A stretch of DNA of 38,128 bases from Acidobacteriota bacterium (GCA_016178155.1 JACOTZ010000020.1:1-38128); one strand, 5' to 3'; positions 9,024 through 17,132 are shown, counted from the first letter of the stretch. The notes: generated from the sequence alone by a model not told the origin. A program made the numbers and translations.

Positions 9024-10064
9024 TCAGGCCGTGGCCCGCCGCTCCGCCCGCTTGCGCCGTCCCTCCTCGGCCAGCCGTATCGCAGTCTCGGCCGCCGCCG
9101 CCGGATCGTGCCGCACCGTCCCGAATTCGGTCGCCAACTCCACCCCCTGCACTCGCACGCCCAGAGCCAGCAGCCGCTCCATGTCGACCTCCACGGGCTT
9201 GGCTTTCTCTCTCGCGTACCGTCTCTTCGCCGAGGCGGTGATCGGGCGCGTATTGACGATCGCGTAATCGACCACCGGCAGGCCCGCGTGGTCAAAGATC
9301 GCCCGGAGATGGTCGGACGCGGTGAACCCGATCGTCTCGCCCGGCTGCCACATGAGATTGACGTAGTAAGCCTTGACCGCGGGCGATGCCTGGATCGCTT
9401 CGGGAATCCCGTTCACGAGTAGGTTTGGCAGCACGCTCGTGAACAGCGAGCCGGGCCCGAACGAGATCAGGTCGGCGGCCGCGATCGCCTCCAGCGCCTC
9501 CGGCATCGGGCGGCAATTCTCCGGGCGCAGGCGAACGGACCGGATGCGCGATGTCGATTTACTGATCTTCGTTTCACCGGAAACGACGTGCCCGTCTTCG
9601 AGCTCCGCCTCCAAACCGACGTTCGCCCCGGTCGAGGGGAAGATACGGCCGCAGATCGCCAGAACCTCGGAGGATAACTGCACCGCGTGCGCAAAGTCGC
9701 CGGTCAGATTGGTGAGCGCCGTGAGGAACAGATTGCCGAAGCTGTGCCCTTTCAGCCCCCGGCCCGCTTCGAACCGGTACTGGAACAGGCGCGAGAACAG
9801 GGCCTCGTCCTCCGACATCGCCACCATGCAGTTGCGAATGTCGCCCGGCGGCAGCACGTCGAATTCGCGGCGCAAACGGCCCGAGCTGCCGCCGTCATCG
9901 GTAACCGTGACCACCGCGGTCAGATCGATCGCGGTGGGGGCCGAAGCGTTTGCGGCGAACATGCGGCGCTTGAGACCCTGCAAAAGGACCGAGAGCCCGG
10001 TGCCGCCACCGATGGCGACGATGCGCAACGGCCCCCCATCGGCCCATTTGCGGTGGTCCTTCAC
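9024..10064 (-). CDS. yvcK: YvcK/GlmR family UDP-sugar-binding regulatory protein
   Basis: A 346-residue protein of the UPF0052/CofD-like family. The N-terminal glycine loop is IVAIGGGTGLSVLLQGLK. It is followed by VVTVTDDGGSSGRLRREF and LPPGDIRNCMVAMSED, all hallmarks of YvcK. GPGSLFTSVLPNLLVNGIPEAI lies in the middle. In Bacillus the protein (GlmR) binds UDP-GlcNAc and tunes flow from central carbon metabolism into cell-wall precursors. Its place directly before glmU fits that role. The GTG start at 10064 has no clear ribosome binding site. A TTG about 13 codons further in, preceded by a G6 run, is an alternative that would still keep the glycine loop. Confidence 0.93.
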   Translation of the reverse strand: MKDHRKWADGGPLRIVAIGGGTGLSVLLQGLKRRMFAANASAPTAIDLTAVVTVTDDGGSSGRLRREFDVLPPGDIRNCMVAMSEDEALFSRLFQYRFEAGRGLKGHSFGNLFLTALTNLTGDFAHAVQLSSEVLAICGRIFPSTGANVGLEAELEDGHVVSGETKISKSTSRIRSVRLRPENCRPMPEALEAIAAADLISFGPGSLFTSVLPNLLVNGIPEAIQASPAVKAYYVNLMWQPGETIGFTASDHLRAIFDHAGLPVVDYAIVNTRPITASAKRRYAREKAKPVEVDMERLLALGVRVQGVELATEFGTVRHDPAAAAETAIRLAEEGRRKRAERRATA

Positions 10065-10221
10065 TACGACTTAGAATCGCACAGGCGTATGGCGTCCGCG
10101 CCGGCCGCCCCCGCGAGTACGTCACCGCTCGATCACTGCCCAATGGGTCCGGCCGGGACGGCGACCTCGCCTCAACCCGGTCAGCCTGTGCCCGCCCGAC
10201 TTGCTTCCGCCTTCGGGCAGG

Positions 10222-11580
10222 TCAGAAATAAAACCGCAATGCAGCCCGGAACCGGTCATCGAATAGCGGCAGCGTGGGCGCCGTTTTACTGATGGTGCCG
10301 TCGACGGAGAGCACCACATTGGCCCTGATCAGGAAACTGGTCGAGAGCGTCCACCGGCTGAAGCGGCGCGCGAAACCCGGGCGAATATACTCGAAGCGGG
10401 CCGCCGGAACGATCCAGGGCCACGGCAGCACATAATCGGCCTCGAGGCTTGGGAGATCGATATTGAAGGCACGGCCATCCTTCAGCCGGTCGTGATTCCG
10501 CTGCCACGTGCCGAAGACATTCAGGTCGGAAACCCAGGCGTCGAAACTGATGCCGGCGCGGGTGAATGTGTTGCCGCTATTCGCAAACACCTGTTCTCCG
10601 CCGTTGCCCATGAAGGCCCCCGTCGTCCCCCGGTAAAAGTACGCGCCCAGGGTAAGCGAGTTATCCCGCCAGGCGGCCGCCCCCGCCGCTGGTCCGCCGG
10701 TCCCGGAGCCCAGCACGCCAAGACCGCCGATTTTATAGGACGCATGAACGTAAACATCCTTTCCGCTGTTGACGTCGAATCGGCCGCCGTTTTCCTGCCT
10801 CGCCGCTTCCAGTGCACGAAGCACCGGGCCGACTGCCGAGTCGCGCAACTCCTGAGCGGATTCCCCGAACTCTCCGTTTACGACACCAAAACTCCACAAG
10901 AGTCCACCACTTTTTCGCCGGCCCTCTTTGGCTCCCCAGATCTCGACGCCGCGCTGGTGGGGTGCAAAGCCGAAAAAGTTGCCGGCCGGAATCGTTGGTA
11001 AGGTGCCAAAAAGATAATGGGTCTGCCGTGTAATCCGGAGATGATCTGAGAACGCGGCGGCGCGGGGCTCGAACTGGCCAGCCGTCACGTTGAAGTAATG
11101 CCGAGGATGATTGTACTGGATGAACAGTCGCGCGACATCCCCCGCATGGTCCTGCTCGAACAAGCCGAGGTCGCCAAAGAACGAAAAGCTTTCGCCGAGG
11201 GTCCCGCCCATCACCAGAGCGACCTCCCCGATGCCGTCGAACTCGTTCGTCACCTTCGCGCTCGGGTTTACGTAGTAGTTAGAGGTCACAACGAAGCCGA
11301 GATACTCACCGCCTGGTATGCTCGAGGGCCACACGCCCTCCGGCCAGATCTGCTTCCAGGCGGGAGCGCCCAACGACACCGGTTTTTGTTTCACCAGTGC
11401 GGCGTCATCGCCCGGCAGACGGTAGCCGAGGTTCTTGAAGGCACGGCCGAACTCGTTGAGTTTTGGGGGGACGACGTGGCACGTGATGCAACTTGTCTCG
11501 TACTTGCGCGAGAAAGGCGGAATCGCAAATGCCGGAGTGAGTGCAACCAGAAGGAACGCGGCGCAGACACTAGAACGCAA
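10222..11580 (-). CDS. outer-membrane beta-barrel with N-terminal monoheme (CxxCH) motif
   Basis: A 452-residue exported protein. The signal peptide RSSVCAAFLLVALTPAFA is followed by PPFSRKYETSCITCHVVPPKLNEFG, where C31, C34 and H35 form a single c-type heme site. The remainder is alternating beta-strand sequence typical of a barrel (SNYYVNPSAKVTNEFDGIGEVALVMGG, LTLGAYFYRGTTG). It ends in RFRAALRFYF with a terminal Phe, the outer-membrane assembly signal. The TTG start at 11580 is chosen because GGGAGGGG lies 9 bases upstream and the signal peptide begins there. It overlaps the preceding gene by 11 bp, which implies translational coupling. It is the last gene of the cluster that starts at 17054. 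A heme-plugged porin that passes electrons or substrate across the outer membrane is the likely role, by inference. Confidence 0.8.
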   Translation of the reverse strand: MRSSVCAAFLLVALTPAFAIPPFSRKYETSCITCHVVPPKLNEFGRAFKNLGYRLPGDDAALVKQKPVSLGAPAWKQIWPEGVWPSSIPGGEYLGFVVTSNYYVNPSAKVTNEFDGIGEVALVMGGTLGESFSFFGDLGLFEQDHAGDVARLFIQYNHPRHYFNVTAGQFEPRAAAFSDHLRITRQTHYLFGTLPTIPAGNFFGFAPHQRGVEIWGAKEGRRKSGGLLWSFGVVNGEFGESAQELRDSAVGPVLRALEAARQENGGRFDVNSGKDVYVHASYKIGGLGVLGSGTGGPAAGAAAWRDNSLTLGAYFYRGTTGAFMGNGGEQVFANSGNTFTRAGISFDAWVSDLNVFGTWQRNHDRLKDGRAFNIDLPSLEADYVLPWPWIVPAARFEYIRPGFARRFSRWTLSTSFLIRANVVLSVDGTISKTAPTLPLFDDRFRAALRFYF

Positions 11581-12160
11581 CGGTCTCGACCCCTCCCGCC
11601 CGGACCGAGATTCTTTGCTGTTTCGTGCTGCCGTTCTCCAGCCAGCAGCGCAGGATGTACTCCCCGGCGGGTACATTGTGAATGGAAAAGCTGCCGTCTT
11701 CCGACGTCAGCGCGAAAAACGGCGTCCTCAGCACTACGATGTAAGCGGCCATCTCGGGATGTACGTTGCAGAGAACCGCGATCACACCAGGTTGGTCGAA
11801 GGTGACCGAAGGCGCCTGCCCGCGCGGATAGAGGCCGAGGTTGAATCGTTTCGCCCGCGAGATCGAGAAGACGTTATGCAGCAGAGGATCGCTATTGAGG
11901 AAGTCCACGGTCGTACCGACAAGAATGGGGAGGACGTGCGGCACGAACCTGAGGTTCTGCTGGTCCATGAGGGCATGTTGCTTGGGCGGCGGATATTCGC
12001 CGGAAACGCCGTCCACCCAGACGACGCCGGCCCGGCTCTCCTCGGCTGCGGATACCCGACCTTTCACCGTGCCGACCGCCTCGGGAGCTGCGCTCATAAC
12101 CGCGAGGCACAGCAGCATCAGGGCCAACGCGGGAATCAGTCGCCGCAATGCAGCCTGCAT
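11570..12160 (-). CDS. periplasmic cupredoxin with carboxypeptidase-regulatory-like tail
   Basis: A 196-residue exported protein. The ATG at 12160 is chosen because GGAGGG lies just upstream and the signal peptide (LRRLIPALALMLLCLAVMSAA) follows. The central cupredoxin fold has the ligand set H95 (LLHNVFS), C131, H134 and M137 (CNVHPEM), the His-Cys-His-Met set of type-1 blue copper sites. The C-terminal part (about 148-196, SEDGSFSIHNVPAGEYILRCW) resembles the beta-sandwich of carboxypeptidase regulatory-like domains. Related proteins are sometimes labelled methylamine-utilization-like. It sits between the NrfD gene and the heme barrel, so a soluble copper electron carrier is a reasonable inference. 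Confidence 0.8.
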   Translation of the reverse strand: MQAALRRLIPALALMLLCLAVMSAAPEAVGTVKGRVSAAEESRAGVVWVDGVSGEYPPPKQHALMDQQNLRFVPHVLPILVGTTVDFLNSDPLLHNVFSISRAKRFNLGLYPRGQAPSVTFDQPGVIAVLCNVHPEMAAYIVVLRTPFFALTSEDGSFSIHNVPAGEYILRCWLENGSTKQQRISVRAGGVETVAF

Positions 12161-12186
12161 TTTCCCTCCAGTATAGGCGCTGCTCG

Positions 12187-12214
12187 GGCCGCATGCTCGG
12201 AGCCGCATGCTCGC
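12187..12214. repeat. 14-bp tandem duplication
   Basis: AGCCGCATGCTCG-type sequence occurs twice in tandem between the NrfD stop and the cupredoxin start. No function is apparent. Confidence 0.5.
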
Positions 12215-12217
12215 CAG

Positions 12218-14248
12218 TTACAGCGGCCGCCGGTGCGCGCGCTCGCGCCGCATTCGCCACAGCACGAGATAACCGAAACTGTAGGCGAAAGCGCACCACA
12301 TGACCCCGTAGAAGAACAGGAACGGCAACCCGATCTCGGGGCTGAAGTACGGAGAAATCAGCACGCCCGCGACAGGCAGCGCCGGAGCCGGCCGGGGTCC
12401 GAAGTCCACGAGCACCGTAGCTCGTCCCGGCTGGTGGCTCTCGTCGCCTTCGAAAGAAACCGTCACCGGGTAGCGGCCGTATCGCCGGTCGCGAATGACG
12501 AGCTTCACCTTGCCTTCGCCGTCGCTGGGCCGGGAGCCGAAATCGAGGGTACCGAGCGCGCCTTTTAGCGAAAACCCGATCGCCTGAAACGCCAGGGGCT
12601 CTCCTCTGGCATCCCGGGCTTGTGCCTCAATCTCGACCGGCCTCATCTCTGGGGCGACCTCATCTGCCTTGGCGCGGCCGGTTGAGAAACCCGGCAGCGG
12701 TTTGGAGAAAAGGAAGGTGTGCCTGGCGGAGTATGTCCCGGTAGCCGGCTGCGGGAGAGGCGCTTCAGGTGGCAGCGCCTTCCAGGTTGCCGAGATGGTC
12801 ACCGGCAGCGGCTCCATTTTCTTATTCTTGGCTGCGGTTTCGCCGCGGGCCAATCCGCCGCCTAGCACGCACAAAAGAACTGCGGTCGCCACCGGACCCC
12901 AGTTGCGCGGCCCAAAGGCCCCAACCGCCTCTGTGCCATGTTCGACATCGGCCGGTTCCGCTTCCCGAGTCTCCCACAGCGAGACAACCGGAAACAGCTT
13001 CGCGAGAACCGTATACAACAGCAGAAAGGCGGCGAATGCGGCTGCCGTAATCGACCACTCGACCCACGAGGGCGAGTAATGCATCCACTTCTCCGGCAGC
13101 CTTTGCGCCGGCAGAAAGGGACTCGCGAGCGTCGGCACGACAATGACGAAGCGCTTGATCCACGCCCCCAGGATCACAAGAAAAGAAGCCAGTCCCAGCA
13201 CGGGAATCAGGAACGGTTCACACCGTTTGACGGCGAGAACCGCGACCAGTAAGACAAACGGGATGAGGATGCAGGTGACCTGCCCGGCCCAGAAATAAGT
13301 GGAAAACGGCCCCTCGAACAATTGCGTGAGCAGCCGCTTCTCGCCCTCCTGGAACTTATAGCTGATCGTCAGGTATTCGTTGATGTTGAAGTACAGGTAG
13401 AGACCTGAAAACGAAAGCAACAGCCAACCCAGGTTGCGAAAGTGAACCGGTGCGAGATAGTCCTCGAGATGGAAGACGCGGCGGAAGATGCACATGGCCA
13501 GAATAACCGCCGCCGCGCCGGAGTAAATCGCGCCCACGACGAAGTACGGACCAAAGATGCTGCTGTCCCAGCCGGGGCGCAGGGTCATAGCAAAAATCCA
13601 GGAGACTACGGTGTGAACGGAGATCGCCAGCGGAATAATGAAGACGGCCATCACCGAGATGGCCTTCTCGAGCAATTTCCACTCGGTGGGCGTTCCCGTC
13701 CAGCCGAGCGACAGCACCGAATACAACTTTCGTCTCGCTGCCGGCAGGCCGCGATCCGAGGCAAGAATGCCGAGATCCGGGATGAGCGGCAGGTAAAAGT
13801 ACAGAACACAACCGGTGAGGTACGTGGTCACGCCGAGCACGTCCCACAAAATCGGAGACTGGATGCGGCCATACCGAAGGACGTTGAACAGCCGCTCGGG
13901 CCGGCCCATATCCACCACCACCATCGCACTGCCGATGCAGAGAGCGACGACCGTGATCCCCTCGGCCATGCGCGTGATTGGCCGCCGCCAGCCGGCGTCG
14001 GTCACACGCAGAATCGCCGAGATCAAGGTCCCGGCGTGGCTGATGCCGATGAAAAAGACGAAGTTCGTTATGTATAGCCCCCAGGAGATCTGGTCGCCCA
14101 TACCGGTCTCGATCAACCCGAACCGCAATTGCAGGATATAGGCGAATATGCCCCAGCTAATCACGGCGCCAAGAAATGCGATCCAGGTGTAAAAGGCGGG
14201 CCCTGAGTGCGTCAACGTTTGCAGTAGATTGGTTTCGCGTCGGTTCAT
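12218..14248 (-). CDS. NrfD-family quinol-module membrane protein with extra C-terminal periplasmic domain
   Basis: A 676-residue membrane protein. About residues 1-430 form the NrfD/PsrC-type multi-helix core (SWGLYITNFVFFIGISHAGTL, then AMVVVDMGRPERLFNVL, SISVHTVVSWIFA-like helices and FWAGQVTCILIPFVLL). This family exchanges electrons or protons with quinones and docks to an Fe-S subunit. Family members normally end near 400-450 residues. Here there is an acidic linker (ETREAEPADVEHGTEA), another hydrophobic segment (VATAVLLCVLGGGLARG), and a soluble region of about 170 residues with an Ig-like beta-sandwich pattern (GRYPVTVSFEGDESHQPGRA). A final membrane helix near 640-665 (LFFYGVMWCAFAYSFGYLVLW) and a basic tail close the protein. 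The gene follows the Fe-S protein gene by 94 bp. Confidence 0.88.
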   Translation of the reverse strand: MNRRETNLLQTLTHSGPAFYTWIAFLGAVISWGIFAYILQLRFGLIETGMGDQISWGLYITNFVFFIGISHAGTLISAILRVTDAGWRRPITRMAEGITVVALCIGSAMVVVDMGRPERLFNVLRYGRIQSPILWDVLGVTTYLTGCVLYFYLPLIPDLGILASDRGLPAARRKLYSVLSLGWTGTPTEWKLLEKAISVMAVFIIPLAISVHTVVSWIFAMTLRPGWDSSIFGPYFVVGAIYSGAAAVILAMCIFRRVFHLEDYLAPVHFRNLGWLLLSFSGLYLYFNINEYLTISYKFQEGEKRLLTQLFEGPFSTYFWAGQVTCILIPFVLLVAVLAVKRCEPFLIPVLGLASFLVILGAWIKRFVIVVPTLASPFLPAQRLPEKWMHYSPSWVEWSITAAAFAAFLLLYTVLAKLFPVVSLWETREAEPADVEHGTEAVGAFGPRNWGPVATAVLLCVLGGGLARGETAAKNKKMEPLPVTISATWKALPPEAPLPQPATGTYSARHTFLFSKPLPGFSTGRAKADEVAPEMRPVEIEAQARDARGEPLAFQAIGFSLKGALGTLDFGSRPSDGEGKVKLVIRDRRYGRYPVTVSFEGDESHQPGRATVLVDFGPRPAPALPVAGVLISPYFSPEIGLPFLFFYGVMWCAFAYSFGYLVLWRMRRERAHRRPL

Positions 14249-14342
14249 CGTTCACTCATGACTTCAATACCGAACCCTCACCACGCCTCGCTGCTCGGCA
14301 ATTCTCTGAGGCGCTGCCGGCGCTCTCGCGGGCCGCGGGCGA

Positions 14343-15164
14343 TCACGCAAGTCCGGCGTCGTGTCTGCGCTTCTCCTCGGGCGATGCATACTTCCGGTTA
14401 ACCGGCGGAAGGTAATAGACCCGCGGTTCGGTGCCCAGGTCCTCCATCAGCCGGAACCCGGCGCCGTTCTCGGCGATTTTCGAAAGCTGCATGGTTTCGC
14501 CTTTGCTGTTCGTCACCGCATCTTCCAGCTCGTCGCCGAAGTAAATGGCCCCCATCTTACAGGCAGCCGCACAGGCAGGCAGCTTACCCGCGCGCAGCAG
14601 ATGCGGGCAGAAAATGCATTTTTCGACAACGCCCTTACGGTGCGGGTAGTTGGTTTCGACATCGTATTTATGGGCAAGCTCTTCCGGCGTGTGGGGTGGC
14701 TCCCCCCAGTTGAAAGAGCGTGCCGAATACGGACACTGCGCGATGCAGTTCCGGCAGCCGATACACCGGTCCTGATCCATGAGAACAATGCCGTCGGTTC
14801 GCTTGTACGTAGCGCCCACGGGGCAAGCGCGCACACAAGGCGGGTTGTCGCAGTGCATGCAGGTACGTGGCAGAAAGTACGAGCCCGCCGCGGAATTGCC
14901 GGTGATTTCATAGACCTTGATCCACTCCTGCTGCGGCGGCACGAAATGCATTTTGGTGCAGGCCTTGGTGCAGTCGCGGCAGCCGTCGCACTTGGCGAGA
15001 TCGTTCACCATCACCCATTTCTGGTTCGTCGGCGCCAGCGCCCGTTCCGGCAACTCCCGGTTATTCAAAGCCGAGACTAACGACCGAACCCCCAGCCAGC
15101 TACCCGCCGCCCAGGCGCTGCCGCGCATCAGCGATTGAACGAAACCCCGCCGCGTCGAGCTCAT
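14343..15164 (-). CDS. Tat-exported four-[4Fe-4S] electron-transfer subunit (NrfC/DmsB-like)
   Basis: A 273-residue iron-sulfur protein. The twin-arginine signal STRRGFVQS is followed by a hydrophobic stretch, so it is exported folded. Sixteen cysteines form four ferredoxin-like clusters: C59/62/65/69, C102/105/110/114, C134/137/140/144 and C183/186/198/202. The third pattern, CIGCRNCIAQCP, is classical. The last has a long insert between its second and third Cys, as in NrfC and DmsB. The family passes electrons between a catalytic subunit and an NrfD-type membrane partner, which is encoded immediately downstream. No catalytic molybdoprotein or multiheme partner is encoded in the cluster, which is unusual. 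Confidence 0.92.
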   Translation of the reverse strand: MSSTRRGFVQSLMRGSAWAAGSWLGVRSLVSALNNRELPERALAPTNQKWVMVNDLAKCDGCRDCTKACTKMHFVPPQQEWIKVYEITGNSAAGSYFLPRTCMHCDNPPCVRACPVGATYKRTDGIVLMDQDRCIGCRNCIAQCPYSARSFNWGEPPHTPEELAHKYDVETNYPHRKGVVEKCIFCPHLLRAGKLPACAAACKMGAIYFGDELEDAVTNSKGETMQLSKIAENGAGFRLMEDLGTEPRVYYLPPVNRKYASPEEKRRHDAGLA

Positions 15165-15183
15165 AGACCTGGTCCCACCCCGG

Positions 15184-15585
15184 TTACTGCACCAACAGCT
15201 TCATGCGCATATCGTCGTGGCCGTCGCCACACTTGACGGCGCACTCGATGGTGTACTCCCCGGGTGTCGGAGGCGCAACGACTGCAAACTCGTGCGTGCC
15301 TTCCTTCACCCGCAGGTCCCATCCCTGATCCTTGAGTTGCTTGATGGTCAGACTGTGAACCGTGCCGTCTTTATCCATCTCGCTCCCCTTATGCGCGATG
15401 ATCCTCAACCGCAGCACTTCCTTCGCGTGCGCAGTGATGATCGGCTTCTTGCTTCCCACGATTTTGAACCGGTTATCCTTGTCGGCAACGATTTCAATGA
15501 TGCGGGGTGACGCGGCCGCAACAATCCCCGCCGAAGCGGAGGCCGCGAGTAAAGCTAAGGTGCCGAGCCGTTTGACTACCACCAT
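15184..15585 (-). CDS. small periplasmic CuA-type cupredoxin
   Basis: A 133-residue exported protein. The ATG at 15585 is chosen because AAGGAG lies 9-10 bases upstream and a signal peptide (VKRLGTLALLAASASAGIVAAA) follows. The C-terminal sequence has C115-x3-C119-x3-H123-x2-M126 (CAVKCGDGHDDM), with H77 (TVHSLTI) 38 residues earlier. This is the complete ligand pattern of the binuclear CuA centre of cytochrome oxidase subunit II and nitrous-oxide reductase. No transmembrane anchor follows the signal peptide, and neither oxidase nor N2O reductase genes are nearby. It lies between the monoheme cytochrome and the Fe-S subunit and is probably an electron carrier of the cluster. Confidence 0.88.
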   Translation of the reverse strand: MVVVKRLGTLALLAASASAGIVAAASPRIIEIVADKDNRFKIVGSKKPIITAHAKEVLRLRIIAHKGSEMDKDGTVHSLTIKQLKDQGWDLRVKEGTHEFAVVAPPTPGEYTIECAVKCGDGHDDMRMKLLVQ

Positions 15586-15629
15586 AAAGACTGTCTCCTT
15601 CAAAAAACTAACGTCACAGGAGGCGCAGC

Positions 15630-15932
15630 TCACTGCGTCAGATACTTCAAGATGGCATCCGTTTCCGCGGCCGTGAGATTCGCGCGCACGCGCATGTGCA
15701 TCATGATCGTGGCCATCTTTTTCGGAGCAAATTTACGCGGCGGTAGATGGCAGCGAGAACAATTGGCCTTATACGCCTCGTCGCCATCGATTGGAGTCGG
15801 AATCGCCGCCGTGATCGCCGCCGAAGCAGCCATTCCTGGCTGAGTTGGCTTGTTCGCCGACACAGTGACTTCTTTCGCCGCCAGCGCCGCGATCAGTGTG
15901 AGTCCCGCGAATAATCCGGCTGTCGTTTTCAT
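15630..15932 (-). CDS. small monoheme cytochrome c
   Basis: A 100-residue protein with a signal peptide (TAGLFAGLTLIAALAAK), a flexible Ala/Pro/Thr-rich linker (about 25-48) and one heme site, CSRCH (C58, C61, H62). MMHMRVRANLTAAETDAIL follows, and one of its Met residues is a probable axial ligand. A strong ribosome binding site AAGGAGG lies about 6 bases before the ATG. It is the second gene of the cluster, 12 bp after the porin stop and 44 bp before the CuA gene, so it is co-transcribed. The likely role is a periplasmic electron shuttle between the membrane module and outer-membrane partners. Confidence 0.88.
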   Translation of the reverse strand: MKTTAGLFAGLTLIAALAAKEVTVSANKPTQPGMAASAAITAAIPTPIDGDEAYKANCSRCHLPPRKFAPKKMATIMMHMRVRANLTAAETDAILKYLTQ

Positions 15933-15944
15933 GTAACCTCCTTC

Positions 15945-17054
15945 TCAGTACCCGAACCGGTAGGCCAGTCCCACGGACCACACGTTCTGGTTGCCCTCCG
16001 GCGTCATCTCGCGGCCCCAGGCGAAACTGCCTTTCAGGCCATCTTTGAAGTAATAGTTGAAACCCGCCATCGGCCGCCTGGTGTTGTGCTCGGGGAGCTC
16101 CGCCATATGACCGTGTCCGGCGGGTTCCGGCCCCATCATGGCAAGCTCTTCTCCCTCCTCTTCCTCTTCCGCATGCCCCTCCTCTGCTTCCTTCGGAGCA
16201 AAGAATTGCTCCATGCGAGCAACAATCTGCAAACGCCGGAAGAGCGGGCGCCAGCGCGAAATGCGCACGGTCCGGTAGCTCGCCTCCACCCAATAGCCGC
16301 TGCCGAGTGTGGCGTGCGCGTATTCGCTGCGAAACGTAAGCGGGACACGAGTCAGATTCCAGGTGGCATCACCTCCGTAAGAGTTGAACCGCTCGTCCCC
16401 CAGATTGCGCTTGAAAGAGAATCCGCTTTCAATCCTGCGCTTCGCAAGGAACAGGCTCCACCGGCCGCCGGCGGACCGTTCCGATTCCATCAGCGTATTC
16501 GTGGAGTTCGCAGAGAAGAAACTGGCGTAGTTGAGATTCACGGAGGGACTCAACGGGATTCCGCCCCGGAGCATCCCACCCATACCCGAGCCGTGTTCGA
16601 GCCCGAAAATCAGCGGCGCGTTCATCAGATCTTTGACCCAGATCGGATGCAGCCGCTCGTTGAAAACGCCGAACGGCGTCAAAAAACGGCCCCCGACGAC
16701 GGTGACGTATTTGTTGGCAAAATAGTCGAGTTGTACGTATTCGATGCCTTTTTCCACGGTTCTCGGCCCCCATACGCCGCCCGTGCGATTCCACTCTCCT
16801 TCCGTCTCGAACTCGGCTTCGACCAGCGCCTTCTGCCCGAGTGGGACCAGCAGGACGGGCGTGATCGTCGGATTTACGCTCTGTTGGCCGGGTTGGAAAT
16901 TGGCAAAAACACCCCCGTAGCCCGTGATCATCGGCACCGGCTTGATCTCACCGGCGGTTTGCGCCCGCGCTGGAGCGACTGCGATAGCCGCCAGCAGCAA
17001 AGCCGCGGCGCTCAGCCGCGGCCGCAACGTACTCCTCATAGCTATATCGTTCAT
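15945..17054 (-). CDS. outer-membrane porin-like beta-barrel with acidic/His-rich loop
   Basis: A 369-residue exported protein and first gene of the electron-transfer cluster. The ATG at 17054 is chosen because CAGGAG lies 9 bases upstream; the signal peptide region is RLSAAALLLAAIAVAPARAQ. The body has porin-like amphipathic strands (ITGYGGVFANFQPGQQSV, YVQLDYFANKYVTVVGGRF) and ends in VWSVGLAYRFGY with a terminal aromatic residue. Residues at about 285-321 form an unusual loop rich in Glu and His, ending near PAGHGHMAELPEHN. Such a loop could bind metal ions at the cell surface. The barrel resembles carboxylate- or phosphate-selective porins of Acidobacteriota; the substrate is unknown. Confidence 0.8.
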   Translation of the reverse strand: MNDIAMRSTLRPRLSAAALLLAAIAVAPARAQTAGEIKPVPMITGYGGVFANFQPGQQSVNPTITPVLLVPLGQKALVEAEFETEGEWNRTGGVWGPRTVEKGIEYVQLDYFANKYVTVVGGRFLTPFGVFNERLHPIWVKDLMNAPLIFGLEHGSGMGGMLRGGIPLSPSVNLNYASFFSANSTNTLMESERSAGGRWSLFLAKRRIESGFSFKRNLGDERFNSYGGDATWNLTRVPLTFRSEYAHATLGSGYWVEASYRTVRISRWRPLFRRLQIVARMEQFFAPKEAEEGHAEEEEEGEELAMMGPEPAGHGHMAELPEHNTRRPMAGFNYYFKDGLKGSFAWGREMTPEGNQNVWSVGLAYRFGY

Positions 17055-17132
17055 GCGTCCTCGCTCCTGCGGCCGGTCACCGCTGGTCTGCGTGCAGAGG
17101 CGATGGTTACGGCTCAATCCGGTTCTCTCCCA

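Noticed and set aside
11435-12568. Plus-strand open frame across the cupredoxin and NrfD genes
   Set aside because: It crosses three well-supported minus-strand genes and shows no recognisable domain.
12218-15164. Nitrite reductase (Nrf) operon
   Set aside because: Only NrfC- and NrfD-like subunits occur. There is no pentaheme NrfA or NrfB, so the Nrf names describe families only.
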